Shown: in pieces, positions 15,017-23,979 of the stretch
Layout of the letters: every line of letters starts with the position of its first letter
How positions within the stretch are numbered: position 1 is the first letter of the stretch
Assembly: GCA_937981995.1 (NCBI GenBank)
Contig: CALJNC010000006.1
Coordinates: forward strand, 1-51,014
Source: an uncultured Chitinophagaceae bacterium
GTDB lineage: Bacteria; Bacteroidota; Bacteroidia; Chitinophagales; Chitinophagaceae
DNA length: 51,014 bases
Reading direction: 5' to 3'
Notes under the pieces: generated by a model
What the model was told of the DNA's origin: nothing
The model's database searches: none
Seen by the model: the letters and a program-made list of their open reading frames with translations, nothing else
Position numbers and translations under genes: made by a program

Positions 15017-16930
15017 TTATTCAGATTCCAAGGTTTTATCGTTCAATTCTTCTTGTAATTTTTCAAGCTTCAGCTTTTCTTTTTCGTATTTCTTTTTCTG
15101 TTTTTCCAATCGTTTCTGAGCCTTAGAACCATTCGTCGCTTTGTCAATATTTACGTCTATATCACCCAGTTCTTCTCCAACATTTTCCAAGGCATCGCCT
15201 ACTTTTTCCATTGCATCGCCTACTTTATCCATAGCCTCTTCTACACTTTCCTCAATTTCCTCTTTAGTCTCATCATCAATGTCCTCCCAATCCATGTCAA
15301 TATTCACATTATCAGTCCTTCTTTTTTTAGTACGCATAATACTGCGATCAGCTATTAGTACCTTACCCTTAGGTACATAAATTATAACATCTGCGCTTTG
15401 AAAACGAAAAGGTTTGCCAGAAGGTAAACTCAATGTTTTACTTAGTTTTAAATCATTCTCATTTACACTATAATCATAGGTACCTAATTGAGCATTTTTA
15501 AGTGCATCATTATTATTACCTCCTCGTGCAGATTTTTCAATTTCCATATAAAAAGAATCGTCTTCTGATACTCGTTGCTTAAATGATACTAATTGGGATA
15601 ATTGATTTTTTCCATTATTAATATATATGTTCTGCATCATTGAATTGCCAAAAGAAACTTTCACATTGGGTATTTCTTTGTTTAATTTATTAACGTATAA
15701 AGTATCTGACTGTACGTTTAGATTAATTCGTTCAGTAGTTGTAGCATCTCCCTGAACATTTGATATAATTAAAAAAGCCAAGGTAATTGCCGATGCAAAT
15801 CCTAACGCCCAAAGACCTCCAAAGGTTGTGCGCAAAGGCTTATTGGGGCTTTTGTAACCATTAAATCTTCTAATAGCCCATACAAATGCGCCTACCATAG
15901 GAAGTAAAATAAAAAATATAATACTTAACCAACCGAGCCATTTCATAACAGGAGTAAATAATATTGCATTAGTTAGTGGAGCCATAAATACAGATCCAAA
16001 AACTAAACTAAGTAATAGAAAAAATATAAATACAAGTGCCAGGCCAATAAGAATAAATGCTACCACACGAAGCGCATTATTGATTCCCGAGTTCGTATCA
16101 GGATTGGTATTAACTCTTTCTGACTCTTCGCTTAAACTATTAATTGTAATATCCTCACCTCGCGCTAATAGCTCTTCACTTGGCGTTTCAGACTCCTTGG
16201 TAGTAAGCCAAAGAATAATATATGCGATAATCGAAAACCCCATAGACGATTCATCAAAAATGAATCTCAAGTCAAGAAAACCACTTAAAATTACATTAAT
16301 TATTATAGGACTTAAGAACAACACTCTAACAATCCAAGCTTCCGTATTAAAGAATGATGCCAAGCCTCCACATACCCCGGCAATCACTTTATCGGACCCA
16401 TTACGATATAACCTTTTACTAAGATTAGTAGGTAAAACTTTCGGTTTCAATACCGCCCAAAAAATTGCATAGGCTACAACGCCTATTAATCCTTTGCTCA
16501 TTAGAGCCACTACAACAAATAACAATCTAAATGCCAATGGGTCTAATGAAAAATAATTCCCTAAGCCGCTACATACACCGCCAATCATCTTTTCATTTTC
16601 GCTTCTGTATAACTTTTTATCAGTAACAACTACTTGAGGCTCTTGCTTCACAGTATCGTCATCTTCGGAACCTTCTTCTAACTGTTTTACATTACCTATA
16701 CTTGTTTTAATTTCTTCAATATCACTTACAGATATTGCAGCGCCTGAAGTTTTCATTTTGGATTGTAGCATTTCGCATATGCGAAGTTTTAAATCTTCAA
16801 ATATCTCATAGCCGTCAGCTTGTTCAAGAAAATATTCTTGTAGTTCTTTTTCATAGGTTTCAAAATTCTGGTACGCATCTTCTTCAAAGCGTAAATCTTG
16901 AGCACAATATTTAATGTCTAAAATGTTCAT
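15017..16930 (-). CDS. tandem PspC-domain envelope-stress membrane protein
   Basis: A 637-residue membrane protein. In order: an acidic helical N-terminal region (1-100); two PspC domains (about 105-163, KLYRSENEKMIGGVCSGLG; about 172-245, RLYRNGSDKVIAGVCGGLA); three or four further membrane helices (about 280-400); a beta-rich soluble region with DUF4097-like sequence (about 400-535); and a C-terminal coiled coil with exact seven-residue repeats (MDKVGDA, MEKVGDA, LENVGEE) plus a Lys/Glu tail. PspC proteins respond to envelope stress by membrane association. It follows a PadR regulator by 19 bases, and PadR-PspC pairs are common in Bacteroidota. PadR repression of this operon is inferred. 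Confidence 0.87.
   Translation of the reverse strand: MNILDIKYCAQDLRFEEDAYQNFETYEKELQEYFLEQADGYEIFEDLKLRICEMLQSKMKTSGAAISVSDIEEIKTSIGNVKQLEEGSEDDDTVKQEPQVVVTDKKLYRSENEKMIGGVCSGLGNYFSLDPLAFRLLFVVVALMSKGLIGVVAYAIFWAVLKPKVLPTNLSKRLYRNGSDKVIAGVCGGLASFFNTEAWIVRVLFLSPIIINVILSGFLDLRFIFDESSMGFSIIAYIILWLTTKESETPSEELLARGEDITINSLSEESERVNTNPDTNSGINNALRVVAFILIGLALVFIFFLLLSLVFGSVFMAPLTNAILFTPVMKWLGWLSIIFFILLPMVGAFVWAIRRFNGYKSPNKPLRTTFGGLWALGFASAITLAFLIISNVQGDATTTERINLNVQSDTLYVNKLNKEIPNVKVSFGNSMMQNIYINNGKNQLSQLVSFKQRVSEDDSFYMEIEKSARGGNNNDALKNAQLGTYDYSVNENDLKLSKTLSLPSGKPFRFQSADVIIYVPKGKVLIADRSIMRTKKRRTDNVNIDMDWEDIDDETKEEIEESVEEAMDKVGDAMEKVGDALENVGEELGDIDVNIDKATNGSKAQKRLEKQKKKYEKEKLKLEKLQEELNDKTLESE
15192..15233 (-). 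repeat. two 21-bp tandem repeats encoding a heptad duplication
   Basis: Units 15192-15212 and 15213-15233 (plus strand GCATCGCCTACTTT, then T or A, then TCCAT, then T or A) differ at two bases. They encode successive heptads of the coiled coil in the tandem-PspC protein, so a recent in-frame duplication extended the coiled coil by two turns. Confidence 0.7.
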
Positions 16931-16949
16931 GTCTATAGTTTTTTCTTAA

Positions 16950-17273
16950 TTATTTGGTTATTCTTTTTACGGCGGCTGCTAATTCACCCCAGGTTGTTTC
17001 TAATGCTTTATAAAATTTCTTTCCCTCAGCATTCATCGAAAAATATTTACGGGGAGGGCCACCAGTACTTTCTACCCAACGGTAATCTAGGTATCCTGCT
17101 TTTTTTAATCTTGTAAGTAAAGGATATAAAGTACCTTCTAAAACAGGCATCCCTTTAGTTTTTAATTCTTCTACTATATCTGCTGGGTATACTTCCCCAC
17201 GGTCTATGATAGTAAGAATACAAAACTCCAATACGCCTTTTTTCATCTGGCTTTGTATATTTTCTACATTCAT
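16950..17273 (-). CDS. PadR-family transcriptional regulator
   Basis: A 107-residue winged-helix repressor of the short PadR type: MNVENIQSQMKKGVLEFCILTII, YPADIVEEL, LEGTLYPLLTRLKKAGYLDYRW, then GPPRKYFSMNAEGKKFY, which are the family's core segments. The frame is open from an upstream ATG at 17321, but a -7 element TACATTTG (17291-17298) lies between the two, and family members start at the internal ATG, so 17273 is preferred. It is the first gene of the PadR-PspC operon and probably represses it by binding between 17274 and 17320. Confidence 0.9.
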   Translation of the reverse strand: MNVENIQSQMKKGVLEFCILTIIDRGEVYPADIVEELKTKGMPVLEGTLYPLLTRLKKAGYLDYRWVESTGGPPRKYFSMNAEGKKFYKALETTWGELAAAVKRITK

Positions 17274-17290
17274 TTCTTTGATTTCTGAAA

Positions 17291-17298
17291 CAAATGTA
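17291..17298 (-). promoter_or_regulatory. -7 element TACATTTG of the padR-pspC operon
   Basis: TACATTTG on the minus strand, 17 bases before the preferred ATG at 17273. The 170-base divergent region to 17466 is very AT-rich and contains no gene. Confidence 0.55.
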
Positions 17299-17466
17299 TA
17301 AAAATGTTTACTACTATACAATACAAAGTACCTAATTTAACATACTTACTTGCACACTATACTTCTATACAAATAGTTTAAATACCCTCTAAACCCTATA
17401 AATACTATATTCCAACATAATAAATTACCTTACTATCTCAAATAAATTTACTTAATACCAATACCT

Positions 17467-17474
17467 TATATTTG
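17467..17474 (+). promoter_or_regulatory. -7 element TATATTTG before the PSP1 gene
   Basis: TATATTTG matches TAnnTTTG, 42 bases before the ATG at 17517, leaving an AT-rich leader without a Shine-Dalgarno sequence. Confidence 0.5.
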
Positions 17475-17516
17475 TAGAGATAATTATTAATACAATAACT
17501 TGAATATATATAGAGA

Positions 17517-18875
17517 ATGGGATGTGGAAATTGTGGTTCGTCGAAAGACGGAAAACCGGGTGGCTGTAAAAGCAACGGTAATTGTAGCAGCGGTGGTTGC
17601 AATCGTTTAAATGTTCATGATTGGCTCAGTGATATTCCGGTAGCTGATTTTGGTAAACCATTTCCTTTTGTGGAAATGAGTTTTAATAATGGTAGCAGAA
17701 AAGATTTTTATAAATTAACGAGCACCATGGACCTAACAAAAGGTCAATATGTAACTGTAGAAGGACAAGGAGGATTTGATGTAGGTGTAGTAAGCTGTAC
17801 TGGAGAAATTGTGCGCCTTCAAATGAAAAAAAGAAGAGTTAAAGAAGATAATAAGGATATAAGAAAAATATTACGCCTGGCAACGGAAGCTGATATTGAA
17901 AAAATGAATGAAAGTAAACTACGCGAAAAAGAAACCATGATAACGGGTCGTGTAATTATTAATCGTTTAAAGCTTGACATGAAACTAAGCGAGGTTGAAA
18001 TCCAAGCTGATGGTAAAAAGGCCACTTATTATTATACCGCAGAAGATCGTGTTGATTTTAGAGAATTAATACGTGCTTATTCAAGCGAGTTTAAAATGAA
18101 AGTGGAAATGAAGCAAATTGGCATACGCCAAGAAGCTGGTAAAATTGGTGGCATTGGAAGTTGCGGACGGGAACTTTGCTGTAGTACGTGGCTTACAAGC
18201 TTTAACGCAGTTTCAACTTCAGCAGCGCGCTATCAAAACCTTGCTATTAATCAAACAAAACTTTCGGGCCAATGTGGCCGTTTAAAATGTTGCTTAAATT
18301 TTGAACTAGATACCTATATGGATGCACTCAAAATTTTCCCTAAAAAAGCCGACAAGCTGAAAACAGCTATGGGTACCGCTTACTTACAAAAGAAAGATAT
18401 TTTCAAAAATCTATTATGGTATAGCTACCGTGGGAGCAGTAAATTATACCCGATGAGTATTGAACGTGTAAATGAAATTGTAGAACTTAATAAGCAAGGT
18501 AAAGAAGTAGCTGAAATGAAACCTGTTGAAATTGAAATTTCAACAGGAGCTGAGGAAGAATTAGAATTTGCTGATACCGTTGGGCATATTAGTTTAAAAT
18601 CTTTGGACAGAAAAAGCCGTAACAAACGTAAAAATAAAGGCAACCGAAATAGAAACAACAAAAAAGGAGGCAATCAAAAAGCGAGCAATAATAACAAAGG
18701 TAAAAATCAGCCACAGGCTAAAAAGCAACCTGCTCAAAAAGGAGACAACAAAGGCAATAGCCAAAATGCTAAGAAATCAAACACACAATCTAAGACTAAC
18801 TCAAATAACAAACGCAAGCCACGTCCGCAAAATAAAAAAGGCGGTAACAATACCGCCCCTCCAAAAAAAGATTAA
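17517..18875 (+). CDS. PSP1/RicT-like regulatory complex protein
   Basis: A 452-residue cytosolic protein of the PSP1 family (B. subtilis RicT/YaaT). Residues about 40-290 form the PSP1 region: VEGQGGFDVGVV, KLDMKLSEVEIQADGKKATYYYTAEDRVDFREL, and the cysteine cluster at 216, 221 and 222 (CGRELCC) and 253, 258 and 259 (CGRLKCC). Homologous Cys in the Ric proteins bind iron-sulfur clusters. The first 30 residues are unusually Cys- and Gly-rich (MGCGNCGSS, GGCKSNGNCSSGGCNR), typical for Bacteroidota members. The last 90 residues are a low-complexity Lys/Asn/Gln/Gly tail, probably disordered and nucleic-acid binding. A role in mRNA processing or maturation is inferred from RicT. The usual Bacteroidota neighbour gldH is absent. 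Confidence 0.85.
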   Translation: MGCGNCGSSKDGKPGGCKSNGNCSSGGCNRLNVHDWLSDIPVADFGKPFPFVEMSFNNGSRKDFYKLTSTMDLTKGQYVTVEGQGGFDVGVVSCTGEIVRLQMKKRRVKEDNKDIRKILRLATEADIEKMNESKLREKETMITGRVIINRLKLDMKLSEVEIQADGKKATYYYTAEDRVDFRELIRAYSSEFKMKVEMKQIGIRQEAGKIGGIGSCGRELCCSTWLTSFNAVSTSAARYQNLAINQTKLSGQCGRLKCCLNFELDTYMDALKIFPKKADKLKTAMGTAYLQKKDIFKNLLWYSYRGSSKLYPMSIERVNEIVELNKQGKEVAEMKPVEIEISTGAEEELEFADTVGHISLKSLDRKSRNKRKNKGNRNRNNKKGGNQKASNNNKGKNQPQAKKQPAQKGDNKGNSQNAKKSNTQSKTNSNNKRKPRPQNKKGGNNTAPPKKD

Positions 18876-18879
18876 TTTC

Positions 18880-19542
18880 TTATCCCGGAATACGACTCAT
18901 ATACTTGTCCATTTCTTTGATTTGATCTACCAGCATTTTGCCCTTAGGCTTTAATTGCTTGGCACGTTTAAAGTAATGCTTTGCTCCTCTAAAGTCTTTA
19001 CGATCAGCACAGATTCCTGCTAATTGTAAATAGGCAGTAGCTTCCGTTTCTTTATCTGGCAGGCCTAACTCTACTGCTTTGCGCATATTAGTATAGGCTC
19101 CTTTTTTATCTCCTTTTTTAAATGCGATACTTCCTAATTGTAAGTAAGCAGTACCCTCCATTCCTTTCTCCTTAATACCCGCTTTCAAACTTTCCTTTAT
19201 ATCAGTTTCTGCAGCATCATAATCTTCATTAATAGTAGAAAACTGAGACTTCAACATATAATAGGCAGAACGAATAGGCTTATACAGTAACTTAGGATAT
19301 TTCACATTTCCAAGCAATGCCTTTGCACCATCAACGTCGCCACCTTCTACAAACTTTTGAATCAAAGTAATAGGACCGACCATAAAGTGCGCAACGATCA
19401 TCAAAATTGCTATTAAGAAAAATAACCAAGATGTATAGACTCCATTATTCACAGATATTGTCATCCATACGCCAAGTGCTATTAAAGCTGCTGCTAAAGG
19501 CAAGCGATATAACACAATAAACTTTCTAACTTTAAACCACAT
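18880..19542 (-). CDS. membrane-anchored TPR protein
   Basis: A 220-residue protein with two N-terminal membrane helices (about 10-27 and 35-55) and a cytosolic or periplasmic TPR domain (about 90-210) with units such as GTAYLQLGSIAFKKGDKKGA and ATAYLQLAGICADRKDFRGA. Function unknown; the membrane pair plus TPR suggests a scaffold. The stop codon is four bases from that of the convergent PSP1 gene. A perfect -7 element TAAATTTG lies 7 bases before the ATG. The threonylcarbamoyl-AMP synthase gene ends 30 bases upstream in the same direction. Confidence 0.82.
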   Translation of the reverse strand: MWFKVRKFIVLYRLPLAAALIALGVWMTISVNNGVYTSWLFFLIAILMIVAHFMVGPITLIQKFVEGGDVDGAKALLGNVKYPKLLYKPIRSAYYMLKSQFSTINEDYDAAETDIKESLKAGIKEKGMEGTAYLQLGSIAFKKGDKKGAYTNMRKAVELGLPDKETEATAYLQLAGICADRKDFRGAKHYFKRAKQLKPKGKMLVDQIKEMDKYMSRIPG

Positions 19543-19549
19543 AAGTGCG

Positions 19550-19557
19550 CAAATTTA
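19550..19557 (-). promoter_or_regulatory. -7 element TAAATTTG, 7 bases before the TPR gene
   Basis: TAAATTTG on the minus strand followed by CGCACTT and the ATG at 19542; predicts an mRNA with almost no leader. Confidence 0.55.
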
Positions 19558-19572
19558 CTCTAAAAAATAGGA

Positions 19573-20166
19573 TTAACGAATCTTAAGAGTCGTTCCGTCA
19601 TCATTTAATTTAATGATGTTGGAAGGCTGTTTGGGCGTTTCATCATCTTGTCGCCAGTTGCATACATAATGCGATCGTTCCACAATGGTTTTAGCTATCT
19701 CATTATAAAAAGAAGGATTTGATTCACCACTAAGATTAGCAGAGGTACTAAGTATAGGTTTTTTAAAGTGCCTTATTAAAGAAAGGCAAAAATCATCTTT
19801 AGGAATACGAATGCCCACACTACCATCTTCTGCCAAAGCATTAGCAGCTATTCCTTTAATTTGATTATAAATAATCGTTGTAGCTCCTTTTTGCTGCTCA
19901 AGAAACAATTCTAAATCTTGGATTGGATTGATTAAATAATTTCTAAGCATTTGGGCGTCAGACATTAACACAATGTATGATTTATGCTTGGGTCTATTTT
20001 TAATAAGCGAAATTTTATCTACTGCTAACTCATTCGTTGCATCACAACCCAATCCCCAAATTGTATCTGTTGGATATAAAATCGATTCTCCTTTTTCTAG
20101 GGAGCGCGTGCAATTGATTATATCTTGTTGGTATGATTCCAATAGGATACAAAGGTCAGTATTCAA
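19573..20166 (-). CDS. L-threonylcarbamoyladenylate synthase (Sua5/YrdC/TsaC)
   Basis: A 197-residue YrdC-fold enzyme that makes threonylcarbamoyl-AMP from Thr, bicarbonate and ATP for the t6A37 modification of ANN-decoding tRNAs. The start of the fold is GESILYPTDTIWGLGCDAT, the nucleotide-binding basic motif is KNRPKHKSYIVL, and the C-terminal signature is STSANLSGE. It is a single-domain (TsaC-like) protein without the Sua5 extension. There is no ATG at the start: the frame opens with TTG at 20166, and a second TTG at 20142 (giving the usual distance to ILYPTDT) lies 7 bases after a CCTTTG promoter-like motif and may be the true start. Confidence 0.87.
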   Translation of the reverse strand: MNTDLCILLESYQQDIINCTRSLEKGESILYPTDTIWGLGCDATNELAVDKISLIKNRPKHKSYIVLMSDAQMLRNYLINPIQDLELFLEQQKGATTIIYNQIKGIAANALAEDGSVGIRIPKDDFCLSLIRHFKKPILSTSANLSGESNPSFYNEIAKTIVERSHYVCNWRQDDETPKQPSNIIKLNDDGTTLKIR

Positions 20167-20232
20167 TTGTCAATTGTCAAATTAAATCAAAAAATCATTC
20201 CGTGGTCTACACAAATGGAGATTCAAAATACT

Positions 20233-20240
20233 TAAATTTG
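20233..20240 (+). promoter_or_regulatory. -7 element TAAATTTG, 7 bases before dapD
   Basis: TAAATTTG followed by CGCCCAC and the ATG at 20248; again almost no room for a leader. The upstream divergent region contains a tandem CAATTGT repeat near 20165-20180. Confidence 0.55.
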
Positions 20241-20247
20241 CGCCCAC

Positions 20248-21069
20248 ATGGAATTACAACAATTAATACAAGCTGCTTGGGACAAGAGAGAACTTTTAAA
20301 AGAAACTCAGTATGAACAAGCTGTGCATGACGCAATAGAAGAAATTGATAAAGGAAGAGTAAGAACGGCTGAACCAGACGCATCAACCGAATCAGGTTGG
20401 AAAGTAAACACCTGGGCAAAACAAGCGGTGCTCATGTATTTTGGAGTACAAAAAATGGAGACAATGAGTTTGCCACCATTTGAGTTTCATGATAAAATGA
20501 AATTGAAGACCAACTATGAAGAACTTGGCGTGCGTGTGGTACCGCATGCAGTAGCAAGATATGGCGCTTACTTAAGCAAAGGGGTAATTATGATGCCCAG
20601 TTATGTAAACATAGGTGCATACGTTGATGCGGGTACAATGGTAGATACATGGGCTACAGTGGGTAGTTGTGCGCAAATAGGCAAGAATGTTCATTTGAGC
20701 GGTGGAGTAGGAATTGGAGGCGTTTTAGAGCCATTACAAGCAAGCCCTGTTATTATAGAAGATGGTGCTTTTATAGGTAGTCGCTGTATTGTAGTAGAAG
20801 GTGTGCATGTAGGCAAGGAAGCTGTATTAGGAGCTAATGTGGTATTAACCCAGAGTACTAAAATCATTGATGTAAGTGGAGATACTCCAGTTGAAAGTAA
20901 AGGCTATGTACCACCTCGCTCAGTAGTAATACCGGGTAGTTATGAAAAAGAATTCCCAGCTGGAAAATTTAATGTAAGCTGCGCGCTAATTATTGGGCAA
21001 CGTAAAGAAAGCACCGATAAAAAAACAAGCTTAAATGATGCTTTGCGTGATTTTGGAGTGAGTGTTTAA
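20248..21069 (+). CDS. dapD: tetrahydrodipicolinate N-succinyltransferase
   Basis: A 273-residue enzyme that succinylates 2,3,4,5-tetrahydropyridine-2,6-dicarboxylate in the succinylase branch of lysine and diaminopimelate synthesis. The length is almost that of E. coli DapD. Seen: an N-terminal helical domain, then left-handed beta-helix hexapeptide repeats (VIMMPSYVNIGAYVDAGTMVD, VGSCAQIGKNVHLSGGVGIGG, AFIGSRCIVVEGVHVGKEAVLG), with the substrate-binding GTMVDTWATVGSCAQIG and GGVLEP regions intact, and the C-terminal PPRSVVIPGS. It implies a DAP-containing peptidoglycan. The tiny membrane-protein gene follows 28 bases downstream. Confidence 0.95.
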   Translation: MELQQLIQAAWDKRELLKETQYEQAVHDAIEEIDKGRVRTAEPDASTESGWKVNTWAKQAVLMYFGVQKMETMSLPPFEFHDKMKLKTNYEELGVRVVPHAVARYGAYLSKGVIMMPSYVNIGAYVDAGTMVDTWATVGSCAQIGKNVHLSGGVGIGGVLEPLQASPVIIEDGAFIGSRCIVVEGVHVGKEAVLGANVVLTQSTKIIDVSGDTPVESKGYVPPRSVVIPGSYEKEFPAGKFNVSCALIIGQRKESTDKKTSLNDALRDFGVSV

Positions 21070-21097
21070 ATTGATTTTAATGTTAAGTAATTAGAAA

Positions 21098-21343
21098 ATG
21101 TATAGGGCAAGTATCCTTCTTCAAGGAATGATGGCGACACCTTTCCTATTCATTTTCTTCTTTTTTACATGTTTAATAATAAGCTTTTTTGGTGTTTATT
21201 TTTTTGACTATCAAAGAATAAAAAAAGGCAATAGCCCTTTATCATTTATTCAATCATTATTATTGATTTTTTTGATACCTATTGTCTTAGTAATTGTACT
21301 AGGTTTAATTATATTCAGTGGTGAAGGAAGCAGTATAAATTAA
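21098..21343 (+). CDS. small two-helix membrane protein
   Basis: An 81-residue protein with two strongly hydrophobic segments (about 14-36, rich in Phe, and 53-73, rich in Ile/Leu/Val) separated by a short basic loop (DYQRIKKGNS). No family is recognised. The ATG is preceded by an A-rich stretch typical of this phylum. It follows dapD by 28 bases and ends three bases from the stop of the convergent TPR gene. Coding is supported by composition and clean spacing only. Confidence 0.55.
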   Translation: MYRASILLQGMMATPFLFIFFFFTCLIISFFGVYFFDYQRIKKGNSPLSFIQSLLLIFLIPIVLVIVLGLIIFSGEGSSIN

Positions 21344-21346
21344 AGA

Positions 21347-22990
21347 TTACTTATTCTTTTCTGTGGACTGCTCTTCAGTCTTTTCCTCTCCCACCCTAAA
21401 TTTATCAAAACGTTTATCGTCCCAATTAAGTAAAATAAAAAAGTACTTTTCTATTTTATCTGGATTGAGCAAAACAAAGTCTTTGAAACCATCATAAATA
21501 TCATGGTGAAACATAGAGATAAAGACATAACAATCCAAATAACCCATTTTTTCCATAGCTCGAGCAAAAGGGAAACTAGATGCATCCTTGTCCTTATTTT
21601 TTTTCTTATTCAGGTTTGACTTTTTAAGAAAAGCCGCCATTTCTTTTGGATCCATTTTTAATGAATCAATTTTAAGGTTACCTGCTAACATTTCTTTCCA
21701 AGCGTAAACCTCTAAATACCTTTCATTGGTTATTTCATTAGGCCTTATTACTCCTTTTGAGGCGTAAGAGTATACATTACTTTTTGCCGCTTGATAATAG
21801 CGCCATGGCGAATCTTCCTTAGCCATAATTTCTTCATAGTTTCTTGCGGTACTTATTGGATATACTTCTCTGCGCACCCATTGGCTTTTTAGCCCAGTAC
21901 CCATTCTTTTTAAAATTATATCCAGCTGTGCAAAATAACTATCCTCAGGATAAATTGTAATGGCCTTAACTATGCAGGCAGCTGCATCTTTATATTTTCC
22001 TTTAGCAAGATAATACCTTGATAAGCCTAGTAGCCCCTCCGGACGCTCCGTAAAAACTTGTGATATATAAACAAACTGTTTATAGCTTAAACTATCCAAA
22101 CCTAATTGCAAATAACAATTTGCTAAATGCCATTGCATATTAAAATGCTCTTCATACTTATAAGTCAATACCTTCAACCTTTTGGATGCAGGGATATATT
22201 CTTTGGTATAATAAAAATCTAATGCTTCATGGTATAAATCTAAATCTGCCGGTGCTACTAATGAGTCGTAATTAATAGTATCAATTAAAAACATGCGTAA
22301 ATAATGTGATGACGAATCAACACGCTCATGTTTTAAGGTTGCTAACCTTGCATTACTTACTAATTGTGCAGCATAGCTTTCGTAGGATAATAAAGAAAGC
22401 TCATTTTCGTTTTCAGCTTCTTTCCATCGTTTTGCTGTAAGTTCTTTTTCTTCGGCAACTTCATTTTTTTCTAAAAGGCTTTCTTTTTGCAATACTCTTT
22501 TGGCAGCTTCAATAGGATTTAAGGTTGTATCTTCTGCTAATACTTTATGCTCAATTAACTTTTTCAAGGCTTTTCTATCTGCCCTGCCTAATCTAATATT
22601 ATCAATGGTCTCTTTTTTTTCTGCAGCAGTGCGGGCTAATCCATTGTCTACAAAATTTTGAGCAAGGCTAATTTTAGGTAACAATAAATTTTTACTATCT
22701 AAAAAATACTCCCCTTCATCTCCTGAAGGTGGTTTCTCGTGTTGTATTTTATGTAGTATTTGTTTTTGAACTTGAATTAATGCTTCATGAAAGTAGGCAT
22801 GATTCATATTGTCTTTTCTTAACTTCAGTAAGATTTTTTCACCTTCAAATATTTCACCTTGGTTTAATAATTTCTTGGCGTGCTCCACTTTTCTTTTATC
22901 AGCATTGCTAATGAAATTTTTCAACTTTTTCTGCGCAAACAAAGTTTGCGAAAAGAATAGAGTGAAAAAAAGGAAAAGTATAAAACGCAT
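21347..22990 (-). CDS. exported TPR-like protein
   Basis: A 547-residue protein with a signal peptide ending LFAQ. The N-terminal third is charged and helical; from about residue 235 to 360 there are TPR-like units (ALDFYYTKEYIPASKRLKVL, WHLANCYLQLGLDSLSYKQF, GLSRYYLAKGKYKDAAACIVKAI). The C-terminal part is helical with no recognised domain, ending in a Lys/Glu-rich tail. Function unknown. TACTTTTA, a -7 variant, lies six bases before the ATG. It is convergent with the small membrane protein and stands 30 bases after the UDP-xylose synthase gene's end in the same direction without sharing its theme. Confidence 0.75.
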   Translation of the reverse strand: MRFILFLFFTLFFSQTLFAQKKLKNFISNADKRKVEHAKKLLNQGEIFEGEKILLKLRKDNMNHAYFHEALIQVQKQILHKIQHEKPPSGDEGEYFLDSKNLLLPKISLAQNFVDNGLARTAAEKKETIDNIRLGRADRKALKKLIEHKVLAEDTTLNPIEAAKRVLQKESLLEKNEVAEEKELTAKRWKEAENENELSLLSYESYAAQLVSNARLATLKHERVDSSSHYLRMFLIDTINYDSLVAPADLDLYHEALDFYYTKEYIPASKRLKVLTYKYEEHFNMQWHLANCYLQLGLDSLSYKQFVYISQVFTERPEGLLGLSRYYLAKGKYKDAAACIVKAITIYPEDSYFAQLDIILKRMGTGLKSQWVRREVYPISTARNYEEIMAKEDSPWRYYQAAKSNVYSYASKGVIRPNEITNERYLEVYAWKEMLAGNLKIDSLKMDPKEMAAFLKKSNLNKKKNKDKDASSFPFARAMEKMGYLDCYVFISMFHHDIYDGFKDFVLLNPDKIEKYFFILLNWDDKRFDKFRVGEEKTEEQSTEKNK

Positions 22991-23020
22991 TCGAACTAAA
23001 AGTAAGAAATCATTGGGAGT

Positions 23021-23959
23021 CTATATGCCTAATTCTTTCTTGAAATAATCTAAAGTTATTTTAAGTCCTTCGGCTCTATCAACTTTGGGTGTCCAATCTA
23101 AAATTTCTTTTGCTCTAGTGATATCAGGTTTACGCTGTTTTGGATCATCCTTAGGCAGTTCCATAAATGTCAATTTAGATTCCGTCCCTGTCAATGAAAT
23201 AATTTCTTCGGCAAACTCTTTTAAAGAGATTTCGCTAGGATTCCCCACATTAACGGGCATTGCATAATCACTTAGTAGTAAACGATATATCCCTTCTACC
23301 AAGTCGTCTACATAACAAAACGAGCGGGTTTGACTACCATCTCCAAAAACTGTAATTGGATCGCCTTTGAGTGCCTGTCCCATAAAGGCAGGTAGGGCTC
23401 TTCCGTCGTTTAATCTCATTCTAGGACCATACGTATTAAATATTCGCACAATACGCGTTTCTAATCCATGAAATGTATGATAGGCCATAGTCATTGCCTC
23501 TTGAAATCTTTTTGCTTCATCGTAAACTCCTCTTGGACCAATAGGATTTACATTCCCCCAATAATCTTCGTTTTGCGGGTGAACTAAAGGATCTCCATAT
23601 ACCTCAGAGGTAGAAGCAATCAGCATACGGGCTTTTTTCACTTTAGCTAAACCTAATAAATTATGAGTACCTAAAGAACCTACTTTTAATGTTTGTATTG
23701 GCATTTTAAGATAATCAATAGGGCTTGCAGGAGATGCAAAATGCAAGATATAATCCAAATCACCAGGTACATGCACAAATTTTGATACATCATGATGATA
23801 AAAACTAAAATATTCGTTTGCCATCAAGTGCTCAATGTTGTTTAGTGAGCCTGTAATTAAGTTATCCATGGCCACTACTTCATGACCTTCTTTGATAAAA
23901 CGATCACATAAATGCGACCCCAAAAAACCAGCTCCTCCTGTAATAAGTACTCTTTTCAT
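23021..23959 (-). CDS. UDP-glucuronate decarboxylase (UDP-xylose synthase)
   Basis: A 312-residue short-chain (extended) dehydrogenase that should oxidise and decarboxylate UDP-glucuronate to UDP-xylose or its 4-keto form. The NAD-binding motif is [10 protein letters not shown] at the N-terminus; the catalytic set is Thr/Ser in IASTSEVYG and Tyr-x3-Lys in VYDEAKR; the family-specific segments [28 protein letters not shown] and [15 protein letters not shown] are present. The ATG at 23959 is chosen over 23995 because the NAD-binding strand starts here and the upstream extension runs into the preceding gene's terminator region. The substrate would come from the UDP-glucose dehydrogenase at 24980. 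Confidence 0.9.
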   Translation of the reverse strand: MKRVLITGGAGFLGSHLCDRFIKEGHEVVAMDNLITGSLNNIEHLMANEYFSFYHHDVSKFVHVPGDLDYILHFASPASPIDYLKMPIQTLKVGSLGTHNLLGLAKVKKARMLIASTSEVYGDPLVHPQNEDYWGNVNPIGPRGVYDEAKRFQEAMTMAYHTFHGLETRIVRIFNTYGPRMRLNDGRALPAFMGQALKGDPITVFGDGSQTRSFCYVDDLVEGIYRLLLSDYAMPVNVGNPSEISLKEFAEEIISLTGTESKLTFMELPKDDPKQRKPDITRAKEILDWTPKVDRAEGLKITLDYFKKELGI

Positions 23960-23979
23960 ACAATAACGAAAATAAGACC

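Noticed and set aside
15141-15380. Plus-strand open frame rich in Ser within the PspC gene
   Set aside because: It is the antisense of the heptad-repeat coding region; the Ser richness mirrors the repeats and there is no start signal.
17274-17321. N-terminal extension of PadR
   Set aside because: It contains the TACATTTG -7 element and is not part of the PadR family core.
18766-18954. Open frame over the low-complexity tail of the PSP1 gene
   Set aside because: Shadow frame of the Lys/Asn-rich tail that runs into the convergent gene; no start signal.
20133-20419. Short frames around the dapD start
   Set aside because: They overlap dapD in other frames and lack promoter or family support.
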